Origin: Nageia nagi
Taxonomy: Eukaryota > Pinophyta
Assembly: GCA_050084985.1 (NCBI GenBank)
Contig: JBITNC010000001.1
Span: 203,980,001-204,044,000 of the forward strand
Length of the DNA: 64,000 nucleotides
Direction: 5' to 3'
Under the pieces are notes generated by a model. The model made no database searches, had not been told where the DNA came from, and saw nothing but the letters and a program-made list of their open reading frames with translations. Below, one piece after another: positions 35,960-48,113 of the stretch. The translations under genes were made by a program, and so were the position numbers. How positions within the stretch are numbered: position 1 is the first letter of the stretch; each line of letters starts with the position of its first letter.

Positions 35960-38289
35960 GACTATGATGAATATAATATATTGGAATATTTATGGATGCA
36001 ATCTACTCAAGAAGCAAAAAATTGTTAGGGAGTTAAGGAGAGATAGTAAACTAGATATGCTACTCATACAAGAAACCAAGGTCAAACAACACAAGATATA
36101 GAAAATAGCAAAAATAATTTGGAGGGATTCCAATTATGAGGCTATAAATATTGTGCAAAAAATAGGTGGATTATGGATTATGTGGTATCCTATTAAAGTT
36201 GATGCAAAAAGAATCCATTGCTTCTCCAATAGATACCTATTAATCAAAGTCACTTAAAAGGCCTCAAATTGCACTTTTATTATGTCAAACATATATGCTC
36301 CTAATCTCCTAACAAAGAGAAAATATTTTTGGGATTTTTTTATCTAATTATAAGAAGATGTTCCTAAATATGCCATGGCTTATAGGAGGAGATTTTAATA
36401 CACCTTTGAATATAGAAGATAAATTTCCTGATAAACTAGACATGACTACCAGCATGGAAGATTTTAGAAATTTCCTTAATAATAATGCCTTGATTGATCT
36501 TAATTTAAAAGGGAATAGATATAACTAGTCAAATTGATGAATTTAGATAGAGTTTATATAAAGAAGATTGGATATAATTGTAGTTACCCAAGGCTTCCTA
36601 GATAACTATCTCAATGCTATTCTAAATTTTCTATCAAGAATATCATCAGATCACATGTTGATTGAACTTAAGATGGAAAAAAATGTGAATAAGAAATCCC
36701 CTTTTATATTTGGAAACATGTGTATGTCTCATATATACTTCAAATACATGCTTACTAAATGGTGGAAGATAAATATTAAGGGAACAACCATGTATATGTT
36801 AGCCAAAAAACTAGATGAAGTCAAAAGAAACTTGAAGATTTGGAATAGGGAAGTATTAAAAAATGTGCATCTAAAAAAGAACCTCAAATTTTAAAGAATA
36901 AATAATGAAATTTTGATCATAAGAAGAACCAATGAGCTTGACAAGGAATAAAAGTTACTTCTAGCAAAGTTTTATTACACAATATCTCAAGAGGAACAAC
37001 TACAAAGACAAAAATCTAGAGCAACTTGGTTGAAGGAAGGGGACAAAAACATGAAGTTATTTATAATTACTACTATAATAAGAAGAATTTTAACTAGGAT
37101 AAATGAGATAAAAATAATAAATGGAACTCTAAATTTAAAATAAAAGGAAATAAAATATGAGGTAGAGGGATTCTATAAAGGACTATTAAAAATAAATCAA
37201 AGAAACAATAATATAGCCAAGAGGAAAATTACTAAAAACATTCCAAAAATTATAACAAAGTAGGAAAATGAAGCATTATAGCAACAAATAATTGAAGAAG
37301 TAAAATAGTCACTCTATCTAATGGAAGTTGATAAAGCTCCAAATTCGAATAGTTTTCAAGCTAGTTTTTCTCTAAAAGAATTGGGAAATTATGGGAAAGG
37401 ATGTGTGGTATGCAGTAAAAGAATTTTTCAAAAAAAGAAATTTTTTAAAATAATGGAATAACACTTTCCTTACCTTTATATCAAATACATAAGAAGAAAA
37501 GGAATTCAAAGACTATAAACTTATAAGCTTGTGCAATGTTGTTTACAAAATTATTATCAAAATCATGGCAAAAAGGATAAAGCCAATAATACCTCAAATT
37601 ATATCCATAGAGCAAGATGGCTTTTTCAAAGGAAAACAAATAATATATGGAATTATTCAAATGAATGAGGTTATTCATTCAATACATAATAAGAAATATT
37701 TGACCATGGTAGTTAATCTTGATATAGAAAAGACTTATGACAAAGTAAGATGGTCCTTCTTGGATCTAGTCCTAAACAAATTTGGATTTGGAGAAACATG
37801 GAGAAAGTGGATAATAGAATGTATATATTCACCAATATTTTCCATAATTATTAATGAAGAAGAAATAGGCTATTTTAACTCCAAAGAGGGCTTAGATAAG
37901 GAGATCCAGTTTTCCCTTATTTATTTATTATTATGATAGAGGCATTAGGAAGGATGATTAAATAGTCTAGGGATTGGCAATCTTGAATGGGGTAATACTA
38001 GCTCCTAATTGTAAGGCAACAACTCATCATTAATTTGTAGATGATACTATTCTTATTAGTAAATCTAAGAGAAAAGAGGCAATCTCCTTCAAGAAAGTTT
38101 TAATCTTATATGAAAAAGCTTCTCACCAAAAGACAAACTTCTAGAAAACTAGAATCTTTTTCTTGAACTACTTAGAAGCATATAAGAAAACCATTTCTAA
38201 GATTTGGGGTTTCAAGATTGATAAACTATAGACTAGGTACTTAGGGATGCCTCTTTTTGTTGGAAGAATTAAATCTTGCTACTAGGATG
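35960..38289 (+). pseudogene. LINE 2 ORF2, endonuclease and RT (left part)
   Basis: Endonuclease motifs are clear: 'MLLIQETK' near 36057 (catalytic Glu), 'LIGGDFNTPL' near 36380, 'LIDLNLKGNRYN' followed by a stop in place of the usual Trp near 36525, and 'RISSDHMLIELK' near 36640 (catalytic Asp-His). The linker carries 'ATWLKEGDKNMKLF' near 37022. RT shows 'IKPIIPQIISIEQDGF' near 37580, motif A 'NLDIEKTYDKV' near 37711, and an intact 'FVDDTILIS' (38034). One base is lost near 37884, before 'GDPVFPYLFIIMIEA'. It ends at 'YLGMPLFVGRIKSCY', where a copia element inserted, and resumes at 45083. Confidence 0.9.
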
Positions 38290-38792
38290 TGTTGGAATGT
38301 ATAATGCATTATTGTAAAGGTTTGTATTAATCTTCTATGTAAATTCACTAATACTTAAGGGTATCATTTGATACCTTAAGTATTTAAGTGAATATGATAA
38401 TGTAACTTGTCCTACACTCCATGTCAGGAGCATGCCCCTTGGGTAAAAGGATGTGCATATCATGCTTTTATACATTGGGTAAAAGGGTGATCCAAAGAGG
38501 GATTTTGGCTTATAAATAGAAGGTCCCTCTTTGTGATTACACACCAATTTATAGAGTAAACCTATGCTATAGGATAGTGTTTAGGAGATGAGTTAAGAGA
38601 ATTGTAAGAGATTCATGTTTATCAATGAAGTGAGATTTAGTTAGTGGATGTACTCTTATTTGGAAGAACCACTTACATTTTGTGTCACTTTGTGAGATTA
38701 TATTATTGTTAAGTTTGTTAGATGTGTATTATGAGCTTTCATGTGATCTTGGGAGTTTAGAGTTGTTCATGTTATAGTTCAATTCTCTTAAT
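38290..38792 (+). repeat. 5' LTR of old copia element
   Basis: 503 bp, TGTTGGAATG to TTCTCTTA (CA changed to TA). It contains an imperfect inverted repeat, CTTAAGGGTATCA / TGATACCTTAAG, at 38354-38380, with an extra base and small changes in the other copy. The minus frame 38335-38547 is not a gene. Confidence 0.93.
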
Positions 38793-38794
38793 GA

Positions 38795-38806
38795 GTATCA
38801 GAGCTT
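38795..38806 (+). promoter_or_regulatory. Primer binding site, slightly degraded
   Basis: GAGTATCAGAGC in place of TGGTATCAGAGC, just after the LTR. Confidence 0.75.
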
Positions 38807-39865
38807 GATGTGAAGGCTCATCTTCAACATCCTTCAAGGCTCATCATACTAATTCCTCCATCTACTTTGGTGAGTCAAATAATGCATGCTTAAAGACTTA
38901 ATTTTTTTAAGTTAATGCTTAGGACTTAAAATTTTTAAAATGCATGCTTATGAATTAAAAATGCATGTTGAGTATTTATCCTTTATGCAAAGTTAATTTA
39001 TGGAATTAATTATCATTTGTTTTTTGCAAATTTAACTTGTGCAAAATATGAACCTATGAAAAGATGTACTTTAGAGGTTAGTAAACAATACCCATTGGAC
39101 TCTTAAGGTTCCATGTTATGGATGGATGATGTTTAATTTATACACTTTGCTTCATATTTAGCACTTTTGCTTTATTTACTTATCTAAATATTGTAAACAT
39201 TAAAAAGAGAAACCCCCTTAAAATGAACACATTTGCATGTACATTCTACAACATAACTTGTTTGGGGAGCCATGAGGTGAAGACAAGTGAAATGGAGCCT
39301 TTAAGCTTAATTATATAAGTGGTTAAAAGTTTGTACTTATCAATTAGCCCTAAGTCCTATATTGATCTAGATTTAACTCCAATAGGTGGATAGTTATGTG
39401 TGTAGTGATACCACATATCCACACATCCATTCAAGGATTATCCTAATAACTAAGGAGGACAACTTGAAACCTAATTAAGATTAATAATTTGATTGATCCA
39501 ATAAATGTTGAAAACTTAGAAAATATCTAGTACTTCTCCTTGTGAGAGTATATTGCTACCTAAGGGAAATTGGTTGAGGATTGGTAGGATCTGGGATCCT
39601 CTTATGTGGGCATTTGGGTGAAGGCCTAATTTTAGATAAGAAAACAAGCCTCAATAATGTCACTCTACATATATGGTTCTTGAGATGAGAAATGTATTTG
39701 GGTACATGTGTTATTATTTGAATTGTAAAACATTTTCACTTGTAAATCAAATCAAGCATGTTTTTAGTGTTAAATGTAACATGTATTATTTACTTGGTTA
39801 AAACTTAACATTTAATGTTATTTATTAAAAACACATGCCTATTATTTCACATTCTTGTGTAACAA
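38807..39865 (+). other. 5' leader of old copia element
   Basis: About 1.06 kb between the primer site and the gag ATG at 39866. AT-rich, no coherent frame. Long untranslated leader by position. Confidence 0.6.
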
Positions 39866-40860
39866 ATGGGAGAATCCTTTTTACCCAAACACATTCTTGA
39901 TGGCTCCAACTATGGGATTTGAGAACCTTGTATGAGATCTAAATTATAAGCAAGGAAGATTTGGCAAATAATGAATGAGAACCTTATACCTCCTATAGAT
40001 GAAAAGGCACTAGAAGCTTACAACATAAAGAATGAATTGGCAACCTCCATGATTTATCATGCAATTTTAGATGATGTACTCTTGATTGTTTTCTCTTTAA
40101 CCTTGATAAATGAAGCATGGGATAAGCTTAAACAAATCTACTTTGGTTCAAACTTTTCAAGTAGGTTTACCATTATCCAAAATTTACTTCAATCTCATCA
40201 AGCGGAAGATGAAAATGTGGCTATCTACTTAAACAAAATCATTTACCTAAGGACCCAACTTGTTGCTTGTAGGTGCAAATAGATCAATGATGAGTTCATG
40301 GTCTTCATCATTCTTAAAAGCCTTTATTCAAAGTTTAGAAACTTTATGATGGTTATGGAAATAAAGCTTGATGATGAAGAAGAAATCTTATCCATTGAGA
40401 ACCTTTCAAGGCACCTTCTGAAGCATGAAGAAACCCTTAATAATAAGGTGTTAATTTCTTCTCCTAAGGATAATAATGTTGCTCTTGGAGAAACCAAAAC
40501 TCTTTTCAAGAACAAGTTAAACCATAAAAAGAAATGTTATCCTTCTTCCTCCAATATGTTTGAAAAAAGAGGTAATGGCTACAATAATAGTAGAAAAAAC
40601 AACCATAGTAGTAGGAACAACAACAACAACAACAATCACTTTAAGTAAAGAGATGGAAAAAGAAAAATAAATATTCCTTATCCTAAGTAAAAATTTGATG
40701 GTAATTGTAACTATTATGACATCCAAGGTCACAAAGAAGTTGATTACTTCAAAAAGAAAAGAGAGGAAAAGTTCAAAGGTAATGGAAATGTAAAGAAATA
40801 CAAAGAAAAGAAGAATATTCATGCTAATTTTGTTGTGGCACTCTACTCCATGTCTCACTC
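39866..40860 (+). pseudogene. Copia Gag, broken
   Basis: Starts at ATG 39866 ('MGESFLPKHILDGSNYGI', then TGA where the conserved Trp is expected). It continues in one frame with the Gag helical region ('ILDDVLLIVFSLTLINEAW', 'LLQSHQAEDENVAIYLNKI') and an Asn-rich linker encoded by AAC repeats (40615-40638). The zinc knuckle near 40705 reads 'CNYYDIQGHKEVDYF': two of its Cys have become Tyr by G-to-A, so it cannot bind zinc. Stops occur at 40280, 40646 and 40687. Confidence 0.88.
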
Positions 40861-42160
40861 TTTTTCATCTAAATGGATTGTTGATTCTAGTTTCACTAAT
40901 CACTTATGCTTTGAAAAGGAAAAGTTTGAGAACTTTCATAAGTATAGAGAAGATGCAATTGTGATAGGTGATAACTCCACCCTTAAAGTCCAAGGAATTG
41001 GGAGTGTGTTGATTCATAGAAATGTTCTTAAAAATATTTTCTACATTCCTAAGTTAAGGATGAACCTTCTCTCCATGATCCAAGTTGCTAGAAAAGGGCA
41101 CTCTTTTGAGTTTAACTCTCTATCTTGATGCATTAAGAAAGGATTTGCCACTTTGGTTAAAAGATTTGTGAAAGATAATCTCTACATTATGGATCAAGTT
41201 CCATCAAAGATGTGTCTTGCTTTTAGTGTGTGTTCTAAAGGCAATCTTTGACACCATTATTTAGGGCACCTTAACCATAAGAGTATTCAAGTCATGAAAG
41301 AATAAAAACTTGTGAAAGGTTTGCCTTCAATTTCTCCGTTGGTTGGCCTATGTGAGAAGTGCATTCTTAGTAAGATGAATAGACAAAAGTTTAAAAAAGA
41401 TAAGGCTACAAGAGCATATCAACCTCCTCAACTTATGCATCTAGATTTGATGGGTCTATTTCAAACTAACTCGCTTGTAGGAGCATCTTACATCTTGACC
41501 TTCATTGATGACTTTATTAGGATGATCTTTGGTATCTACTTGAGCAAAAGGATCAAACCTTTGAAAGTTTTAAGGTTTTTAAGGCCTTTGTTGAGAATCA
41601 AACTAACCTTAAAATCAAGATATTGAGATCAAATAATGGGGAAGAATATAATAGCAATGAGTTCAATAACTATTGTGATACGTATGAAATCAAGAGGTAG
41701 TTTATAATTCCATACACTCTTTAGTAGAATTGTGTTGTTGAAAGGAAATATAGAATAATTATGGAGATGGGTAGATGCATGTTGGGTAATATTACTAAAT
41801 TCTTATGGGGTGAAGTTGTGAGCACTACTATTTACACCTTGAATAGGTGTTTGATAAAAGTTATTTAGAGTAAAACTTCTTTTGAGGCTTGGTTAGTAAA
41901 AAAACCTAACATTTCTCACCTTAGGGTGTTTGGTTGTGATGCATTCTCCTACATTATTTTTAAGAAAAGGAAGAAGTTGGATAAAAAGGCTAAAAAATGT
42001 ATCTTTATGGGTTATGATAGTTAGCATAGAGGATACAAGCTCTACTGTCCAACCTATAAAGCAATGTTCATTTCAAGGGATGTAAAGTTTAATGAACTTC
42101 CTAAAGAATCTATTTCTAATGAGGATGTTGATGATCCATATGACTCTTTAGTTGCTCCTA
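40861..42160 (+). pseudogene. Copia protease and integrase, broken
   Basis: Protease: 'WIVDSSFTNHLC' near 40877, the WIVDSGAT motif with the catalytic Asp kept and Gly changed to Ser. Pre-integrase: 'HHYLGHLNHKSI' near 41250 and 'CEKCILSKMNRQKF' near 41354 (HHCC zinc site). Integrase core: 'LMHLDLMGLF' near 41436 has the first catalytic Asp, 'FIDDFIRM' follows. After a frameshift near 41560, 'RSNNGEEY' (41627) has Asn where the second catalytic Asp should be. 'VVERKYR' near 41732 keeps the Glu. Three stops interrupt the segment 41697-41870. Confidence 0.88.
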
Positions 42161-43769
42161 GCTAGTTGGATATTGATGTAGATAATTTGTTCAAGATTGA
42201 AAATAAGCATAATCCCTTACCCTTAAAACAAGCTTCAAATTATGAGTGCTATATGGAAGCTTTGAAAGTGGAGTATGAGGTGCTTATGAAAAAACAAACT
42301 TGGGATTTGATTCCTTATCCTAATAAAAATAATGTGATTGGAAATAAGTGAATCTACAAGATCAAGTTCAATTCAATTAGATATATTAAGAAATACAAGG
42401 CAAGGTTAGTAGCTAAAAGTTTTGCTTAAAACTACAATGTAGATTATGAGAAAGCCTTTGACATAGAAAATATGACATGGAAAAGATGCCTACTATGAGA
42501 GTTATCTTTGCTCTTTTTGTAGCTCAAGGATGGAAAGTTTTTCAACTTAACATCAAGAGTGCATTTCTCAATGGTGACTTAGATGTGAAAATATTTATGA
42601 ATCAACCAAAAGGGTTTATTATGGAAAGTAAAGAGTCCTTTGTGTGCAAGCTAAAGAAGTCATTGTATGGACTTAAGTAAGCACCTAGAGCCTAGTATAG
42701 AAAGATTTTAGGGTACTTTGCAAACATTGAATTCTCTAAGTGTTTTTTTTAACTCCAATCTATATGTGGTTAATCAAAGAAAAGATGTGGTCTTAATTAT
42801 CCTTTATGTGAATGATCTTTTGATTACTAGGAATAATGATGAAATCATTCAAGAGTGCATATCCAAACTTAATGTAACATTTGAAATGATTGATCTTGGT
42901 GTTTTGCAATACTATCTTAGAATGCAAGTGTATCAATATAAGGATTGTACTTACTTTAGTCAATCTAAGTATATATCAAATATCTTATAGAAGTTTGGAA
43001 TGGAAGAGTGTAGATATGTTGTAATCCTAATCTCTCCTAAGATCACTATTTCTCTTAGCTCTAATTCTCAGTTAGCTGATGCTATAGCTTATAGATAATT
43101 AATTAGTAGTCTTTTATATTTGACTATATCTAGGCTAGATATTGCCTTTGTAGTGAATCTAATGGCATGATTTATGCAAAAACCTTATGTTGAGCACCTC
43201 AATGTTGTTAAGAAAATCTTGAGGTATGTTGTAGGGACTAAGGTTCTTGCTTTTAAGTATTCTAAGCTACCCTCTTTTGTTCTCTTTGGATTCTTAGATT
43301 TTGTCTATGGGGGAGATAGAGATGATAGGAAATCAACCTCTATGTATGTTTTTAGCATTAGTTTAGGTGCTATCTCTTGGGATTCCAAGAAGCAACATAC
43401 TATTTCTCTTTCCACCATAGAAGCTAAATATTATGCCATGTCTATTGCAACTTAAGAAGCCATTTGGATAAAGCATATTTTGAAAAAAATTAGGTATGAG
43501 CAAGGTGGCTCATCTTTGATTTTTTCAAATAATCGTTTAGCTATTTCTTTGGCTAAGAATCCTATATTCCTTTAGAGAACAAAACATATGTAAATCCATG
43601 CCCATTTATCAAGGAGAAGGTTTTTAATGTCATCATACCCCTAGAGTATTTTCCATCCACCTTGAACTCTATTGATTTGTTCACTAATCCCCTCCTAAAA
43701 GCTCAGTTTTGTAAGCTTAGGGATGCTATTGGATTGGTGAAGTTGCCCTCAAGGGGGAATGAAGTTTGA
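42161..43769 (+). pseudogene. Copia RT and RNase H, broken
   Basis: Lead 'CYMEALKVEYEVLMKKQTWD' near 42249, then 'YKARLVAKSFA' with a stop for Gln. RT motif A reads 'QLNIKSAFLNGDL' (42545): the catalytic Asp is Asn. The YVDD box reads 'YVNDLLITRNND' (42808), again Asp to Asn. RNase H shows 'GGDRDDRKSTS' and 'STIEAKYYAMSIAT', with stops and later frame changes. The end 'KLRDAIGLVKLPSRGNEV' and TGA at 43767-43769 are typical of this copia group. At least two frameshifts lie between 42351 and 42718. Enzymatically dead. Confidence 0.9.
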
Positions 43770-43894
43770 ATTATTATGTTGAATTCATTTTTGTGATGAA
43801 AACTTCACCCTTAAGAGGATTTTATGCTATATAGTGTTGATTTTATTATACACCTTCATGGTAAGTTCATTTTGCATAAAGAAGTTGTTGTACA

Positions 43895-44112
43895 AATTGG
43901 ATAATCTAGCACTATTTAGTTATCCATGTGTGAGGAACTCTTATGTGTCTTTTTGCATTATTTAGTTATCCATATGTGAGGAACTCATATGTGCATGCAC
44001 TATTTTGGTCAATCTAGTACTATTTAGTTATCCATGTGTGAGAAACTCTTATGCATATTTTGGAACTATTTAGTTATTTATATATGAGAAATTTGTATGT
44101 GCATTCTCTATT
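43895..44112 (+). repeat. Two ~108-bp tandem units before the copia 3' LTR
   Basis: Two direct copies (about 43897-44003 and 44004-44111), each built from two related sub-units around ACTATTTAGTTATCCAT. The sub-unit starts at 43911, 43957, 44019 and 44065 have spacings 46, 62, 46. It lies in the untranslated stretch between RNase H and the polypurine tract. Confidence 0.8.
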
Positions 44113-44563
44113 TTGTAACGATAATCAACACATGTTTTATATACAGTAGATGACTATAAGTTTTTGGCATGGCATCTTTGTGATGACTTATAGTGTACCA
44201 TTGATCAGTTCATGATGGAATTTGTATTATTCATCTATCCTTGTTGATATGAATATGTTGCATCTAACTAATCTTATTATTTGAGCTACTTATGACTTGC
44301 AAGTTCCTTTGAGATTGCAAGTTACTTACCACAAGTATGCAGCCTCTTAGAGACTCTTCATGACTTCTAGTTGGATGACTACTTCATGAATATTGAAATC
44401 AATTAAGGTTAATGATTGTATTTATCAAAGTAGTGAGTCTTAAAATACATATTTCATACTTCACAAATATGTAAAAAGTTCTCATATCCATTGTATCTAT
44501 TTGGAGGAGAACTCTCTTACTTTCATTTCTTCTTCTCTCTTACTCATTCTATCCCAATATTGC

Positions 44564-44575
44564 ATTAAGGGGGAG
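44564..44575 (+). promoter_or_regulatory. Polypurine tract of old copia element
   Basis: ATTAAGGGGGAG directly before the 3' LTR TG. Confidence 0.8.
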
Positions 44576-45077
44576 TGTTGGAATGTATAATGCATTATTG
44601 TAAACGTTTGTATTAATATTCTATGTAAATTCACTAATACTTAATGGCATCATTTGATACCTTAAGTATATAAGTGAATATGATAATATAACTTGTCCTA
44701 CACTCCATGTCATGAGCATGCCCCTTGGGTAAAAAGATGTGCATGTCATACTTTTGTACATTGGGTAAAAATATGATTCAAAGAGTGATTTTGACCTATA
44801 AGTAGAAGGCTCCCTCTTTGTGATTAAACAATAATTTTTGGAGTAAAGCTATGCTATAGGATAGTGTTTATAATATGAGTTAGGAGAATCGTAAGAGATT
44901 CATATTTGTGAATGAAGTGAGATCTAGTTAGTGGATGTACTCTTAGTTGGAGGAACAACTTACATCTTATGTCACTTTGTGAGTTTGTCTTATTTTTTAA
45001 TTTGTTAGATGTGTATTGTGAGCTTTGATGTGATCTTAGGAGTTTATAGTTGTTCATGTTATAGTTCAATTCTCTCA
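44576..45077 (+). repeat. 3' LTR of old copia element
   Basis: 502 bp, TGTTGGAATG to TTCTCTCA. It pairs with 38290-38792 at about 91% by eye. Followed by the AGATG target duplication. Confidence 0.93.
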
Positions 45078-45082
45078 AGATG

Positions 45083-46310
45083 CACTCCTACAAAAAATCC
45101 AAAATAAACTAATAATTTGGAAGGAAAATTGCTTGAGCTTTGCAAGTAAACTAATTCTAATTAAATTAGTTCTCTAAAGTAAACCCATTTATAGTGTGAT
45201 GGTATTTATATTGGCCATTAGTATTAGTGATAAAATAGACAAAATTTGCAATCATTTTTTATGGTCAAGAGCTTCAAAAAGAGGAAGATTACCCTTATTT
45301 GATGGTAGGCTTGGGCCTGAGGAAAACAAAGTTAGTAAGTCAAGTATTAAGGGGAAAATTGGTTTGGAAGATAGTACAAAATGGAAAAAAGGAGTGGATC
45401 CACACATGTAAGGAAGAATATATTGCAAGCCAAAATTGTATCTTGAGAAACCAAAATCCACCTTATGGATCACCTTTGTGAAATGGTATAATTGATGTCA
45501 CTTTGAAGATTTAGGAATCAATTATTTGGAAACCAAGAAATGGTAAGGAGATCCACATTTGTGAAGATGATTGGTTGAAGGAGGAACCAATTATTAGAAT
45601 AAAGAACTTTAAATAAGGGGCTACCTAGTATTTGAAGAATCAAGGAAGTACAATTGACCATTACTTTAATAAGGAATCCAAAACTTAGCAGATCCATAGA
45701 TCGACCAAAGGAAGAATAACAAAGTAGCTAATTAAATTACAAAAGGATTGAAATAAGTTTAACATAAATCTCAATGAACAAGAAGCGAAACCTATGTGGA
45801 AACCTTTTCTTGATGGTCAATATAGGGTGAAAGAGGTAATAATAGCATGAAGCAATACTACTACAAAAAGTAAGGGGAAAATAATATGGGAAAACATCTA
45901 GAAAGCCAAATTAATGCTTAAAATTGCTTTATTTCTATTATTTTTTAGAAAGAAAGAGATTATTAACCATAAATAATTTACAAAGAAGAGGTTTTACCAT
46001 TGTCAATAGATGCTTGTTGTGTAAAGAGAAGGTTTGGAATATGATATGCAAAAGAATGAAGATATAAGGGATTTTACCTAAAGATGTCAAACAATGTATA
46101 GAACAATGGATACCATGGGAGAAAACCAAGGGGCATAAGAATTATTGGACTATGTGCTTAGCCACATGTGGTGGTAGGTGTAGAAATAAATAAATAGTCA
46201 TATGTTTGAAAATAAGGAAACCAAGGTACAAGAGGTTATCAAATTAATAATTCTTAGACTAGTTGAAAATATTAGGATGTATTTCAAGGAGAGATAAATA
46301 CCTCGTAACT
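45083..46310 (+). pseudogene. LINE 2 ORF2, right part (RT end and zinc ribbon)
   Basis: Resumes in frame after the copia insertion: 'ALLQKIQNKLIIWKEN', 'LSFASKLILIKLVL' and 'KICNHFLWSRASKRGRLP' match the RT thumb region of plant L1 (pattern IQxKLxxWKxxxLSxAGRxxLIKxVL). A zf-RVT-like region follows near 45955-46040 ('LLTINNLQRRGFTIVNRC', 'LLCKEKVWNM') with its Cys pair. The C-terminus near 46200 ('MFENKETKVQEV') ends near 46310. No poly(A) tail seen. Stops throughout, several at Gln or Trp sites. Confidence 0.85.
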
Positions 46311-46583
46311 TTAAAACCTTTTTTAATGATTAATTATTATCAAATTAGTAAACAAGATGGATGTAATGGATATGAACTGAGATATAAGTACACCATACAC
46401 ATCACAATAATATTATCCAATGGTACAACCAACTTATTTAATCTAAGAAGACAACTATATCATGCCACATTTCATACTAATTATGGCACTGAGTATGAGA
46501 TAATTAAGAAAACTAGTAATTATACAAACTTGTTAACCAAATAAAAGAATTATTGGAATAGATCATCTTTGAAGCAAAAGAAT

Positions 46584-48113
46584 ATGGGAGGGGCACTAGT
46601 TTTCATTTAGCCCAACAACCCTAGTAAGGCCAAGAAAGACCCAAATAAGTGGAGAATCATCTATAAAGGAGGGATAGATAGTTTTATTAAAGCATGTAGG
46701 GTTGGTCGTGACTAGAGGATTATGGATTATGTTAATAGCACCTAGGATAATTGTGTGTGTTGCATTCATGGTAAGGAAGTTCATTTTATTAAATCAACTA
46801 TTATTGAAGCTATAGGTCTCCCTAATAGAGGTAAAATTATAAAACATGATTCAAAAGTTAGTAAGTCTAATGAGATTCAAAAATTTGAATGTGGGCAAAT
46901 TTCTCTTGAGCAATACAGAATGGGTTTTTATAGAAAAAAATTTCCTTACCCTTGGTATAGAATCTATAAAATTCTCATTAAATATATTACTCTAGATGGG
47001 AGACACATAGAAGTCTATGAATCTCACATCATCTTGATGAACCACTTCAAGCCCCTACAAGAACCTATCAATTTTGCTCAATTTGTTCAATACTCTATAA
47101 TGGTATCTATCAATAAATGTAGGTTCAAGCTAAGTGCAACTCCCCTATACCAAGTGATCATGCTTATGGTTTACAAATATTAACTGGTAAACTATGCACA
47201 AATATAGCCCTACCCAAGGGATAATCCTACCTTTTCAAGGAAGCTATGAAATAAACTTAGGATGGATGAAGAGGAAATGAAATAATAAGAAACCACACAT
47301 AATTTTAAGGGGAGTACTCAAGATATGCATGTGCTAAATTCAGATGAAGTAGAGGAGGAAAATAAAGAGGCTCCCATTCAATTCAAAAGATAGAGGAGGG
47401 ATAATGCTCATAATAAACATACCATTATGAATGATTTGGAGAATCAAGAGGTGCAAGAAATGCCATATTAGGAAAATAAGACAAACCTTGTAGATGGAGT
47501 CTTTAACAAAGCAGATGAGTTTTAGGCACCATTGAGGAGAAGAATGAGGTCTATTTCTTAAGCTGAGGAAGCCAAAGGTAAGATGAAATCTACCATCATT
47601 CATATTTTTGATAGCCCTATCAATGAAGAGAGTAGGTCTTTTTATGTTTGTGAAAATTATGATTAACTCTATAACTCCTATGGTATCAATAAAACATTGC
47701 CTAATTTAAGATTCAAATTCACTTTTGAAACAAAGAAGAAAAAAGGTACTCACTCTACCAACCAAGTAGACATAGAAATTAACCTAAATAACATAAAGCT
47801 AGCCCCTCAAGATTTGAATTTGGAAATCCCTCAAGATACCACTAATGCTATAGGCCCCCCTTCCCATCCTTCTTGTCAACTCTTTAAACAAAACCCCCTA
47901 AATCTCCAAATTGTGGTCTTATTTATCATTAGAAGATACCCTAAACCAACTAGATGCAAAAAATTTAAAATCCACTCCTTTCACATGCCTCAAAACAAGG
48001 TTGAAATATGTCAAGGGAACTCAAGTGTGGTCCTTAAAACTATACCCATATTTAACCATATGCATGGACATGAAAATCATAGACACAATAGGATAAAAAG
48101 AGCAGAAACCTAG
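46584..48113 (+). pseudogene. Decayed ~510-codon frame, unrecognised
   Basis: A single frame from ATG 46584 to TAG at 48111-48113, interrupted by about ten stops, most at sites where Gln or Trp fits. An open stretch of 142 codons lies at 46755-47183. Near its start, 'IHGKEVHFIKSTIIEAIGLP' resembles the GxxVxFxxxxIxxxLGLP pattern of the family called putative plant transposon protein (PF20167); this is a resemblance from memory. 'MNHFKPLQEPINFAQFVQYS' follows, then an acidic middle (47250-47560) and a Lys/Asn-rich end. No enzyme motif. It sits directly after LINE 2 and could be part of another element. The frame at 47911-48096 is a shadow or a frameshifted tail. Confidence 0.5.

Larger units (their letters stand above)
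38290..45077 (+). mobile_element. Old full-length copia element nested in LINE 2
   Basis: 6,788 bp. LTRs at 38290-38792 and 44576-45077. Target duplication GGATG (38285-38289) and AGATG (45078-45082), one G-to-A change. Primer site at about 38795-38806. Polypurine tract ATTAAGGGGGAG at 44564-44575. All domains occur in copia order: Gag, protease, integrase, RT, RNase H. The LTRs differ by roughly 9% by eye. The coding region has many stops and at least three frameshifts. The LINE 2 frame is continuous across the two flanks once the element is ignored. Confidence 0.95.

Noticed and set aside
40517-40858. 113-codon minus-strand Val/Phe-rich frame
   Set aside because: It is the complement of the Asn/Lys-rich copia Gag linker.
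43895-44112. CRISPR-like array
   Set aside because: Units are adjacent diverged copies without unique spacers, inside a plant retroelement. The same holds for the 20-bp array at 56745.
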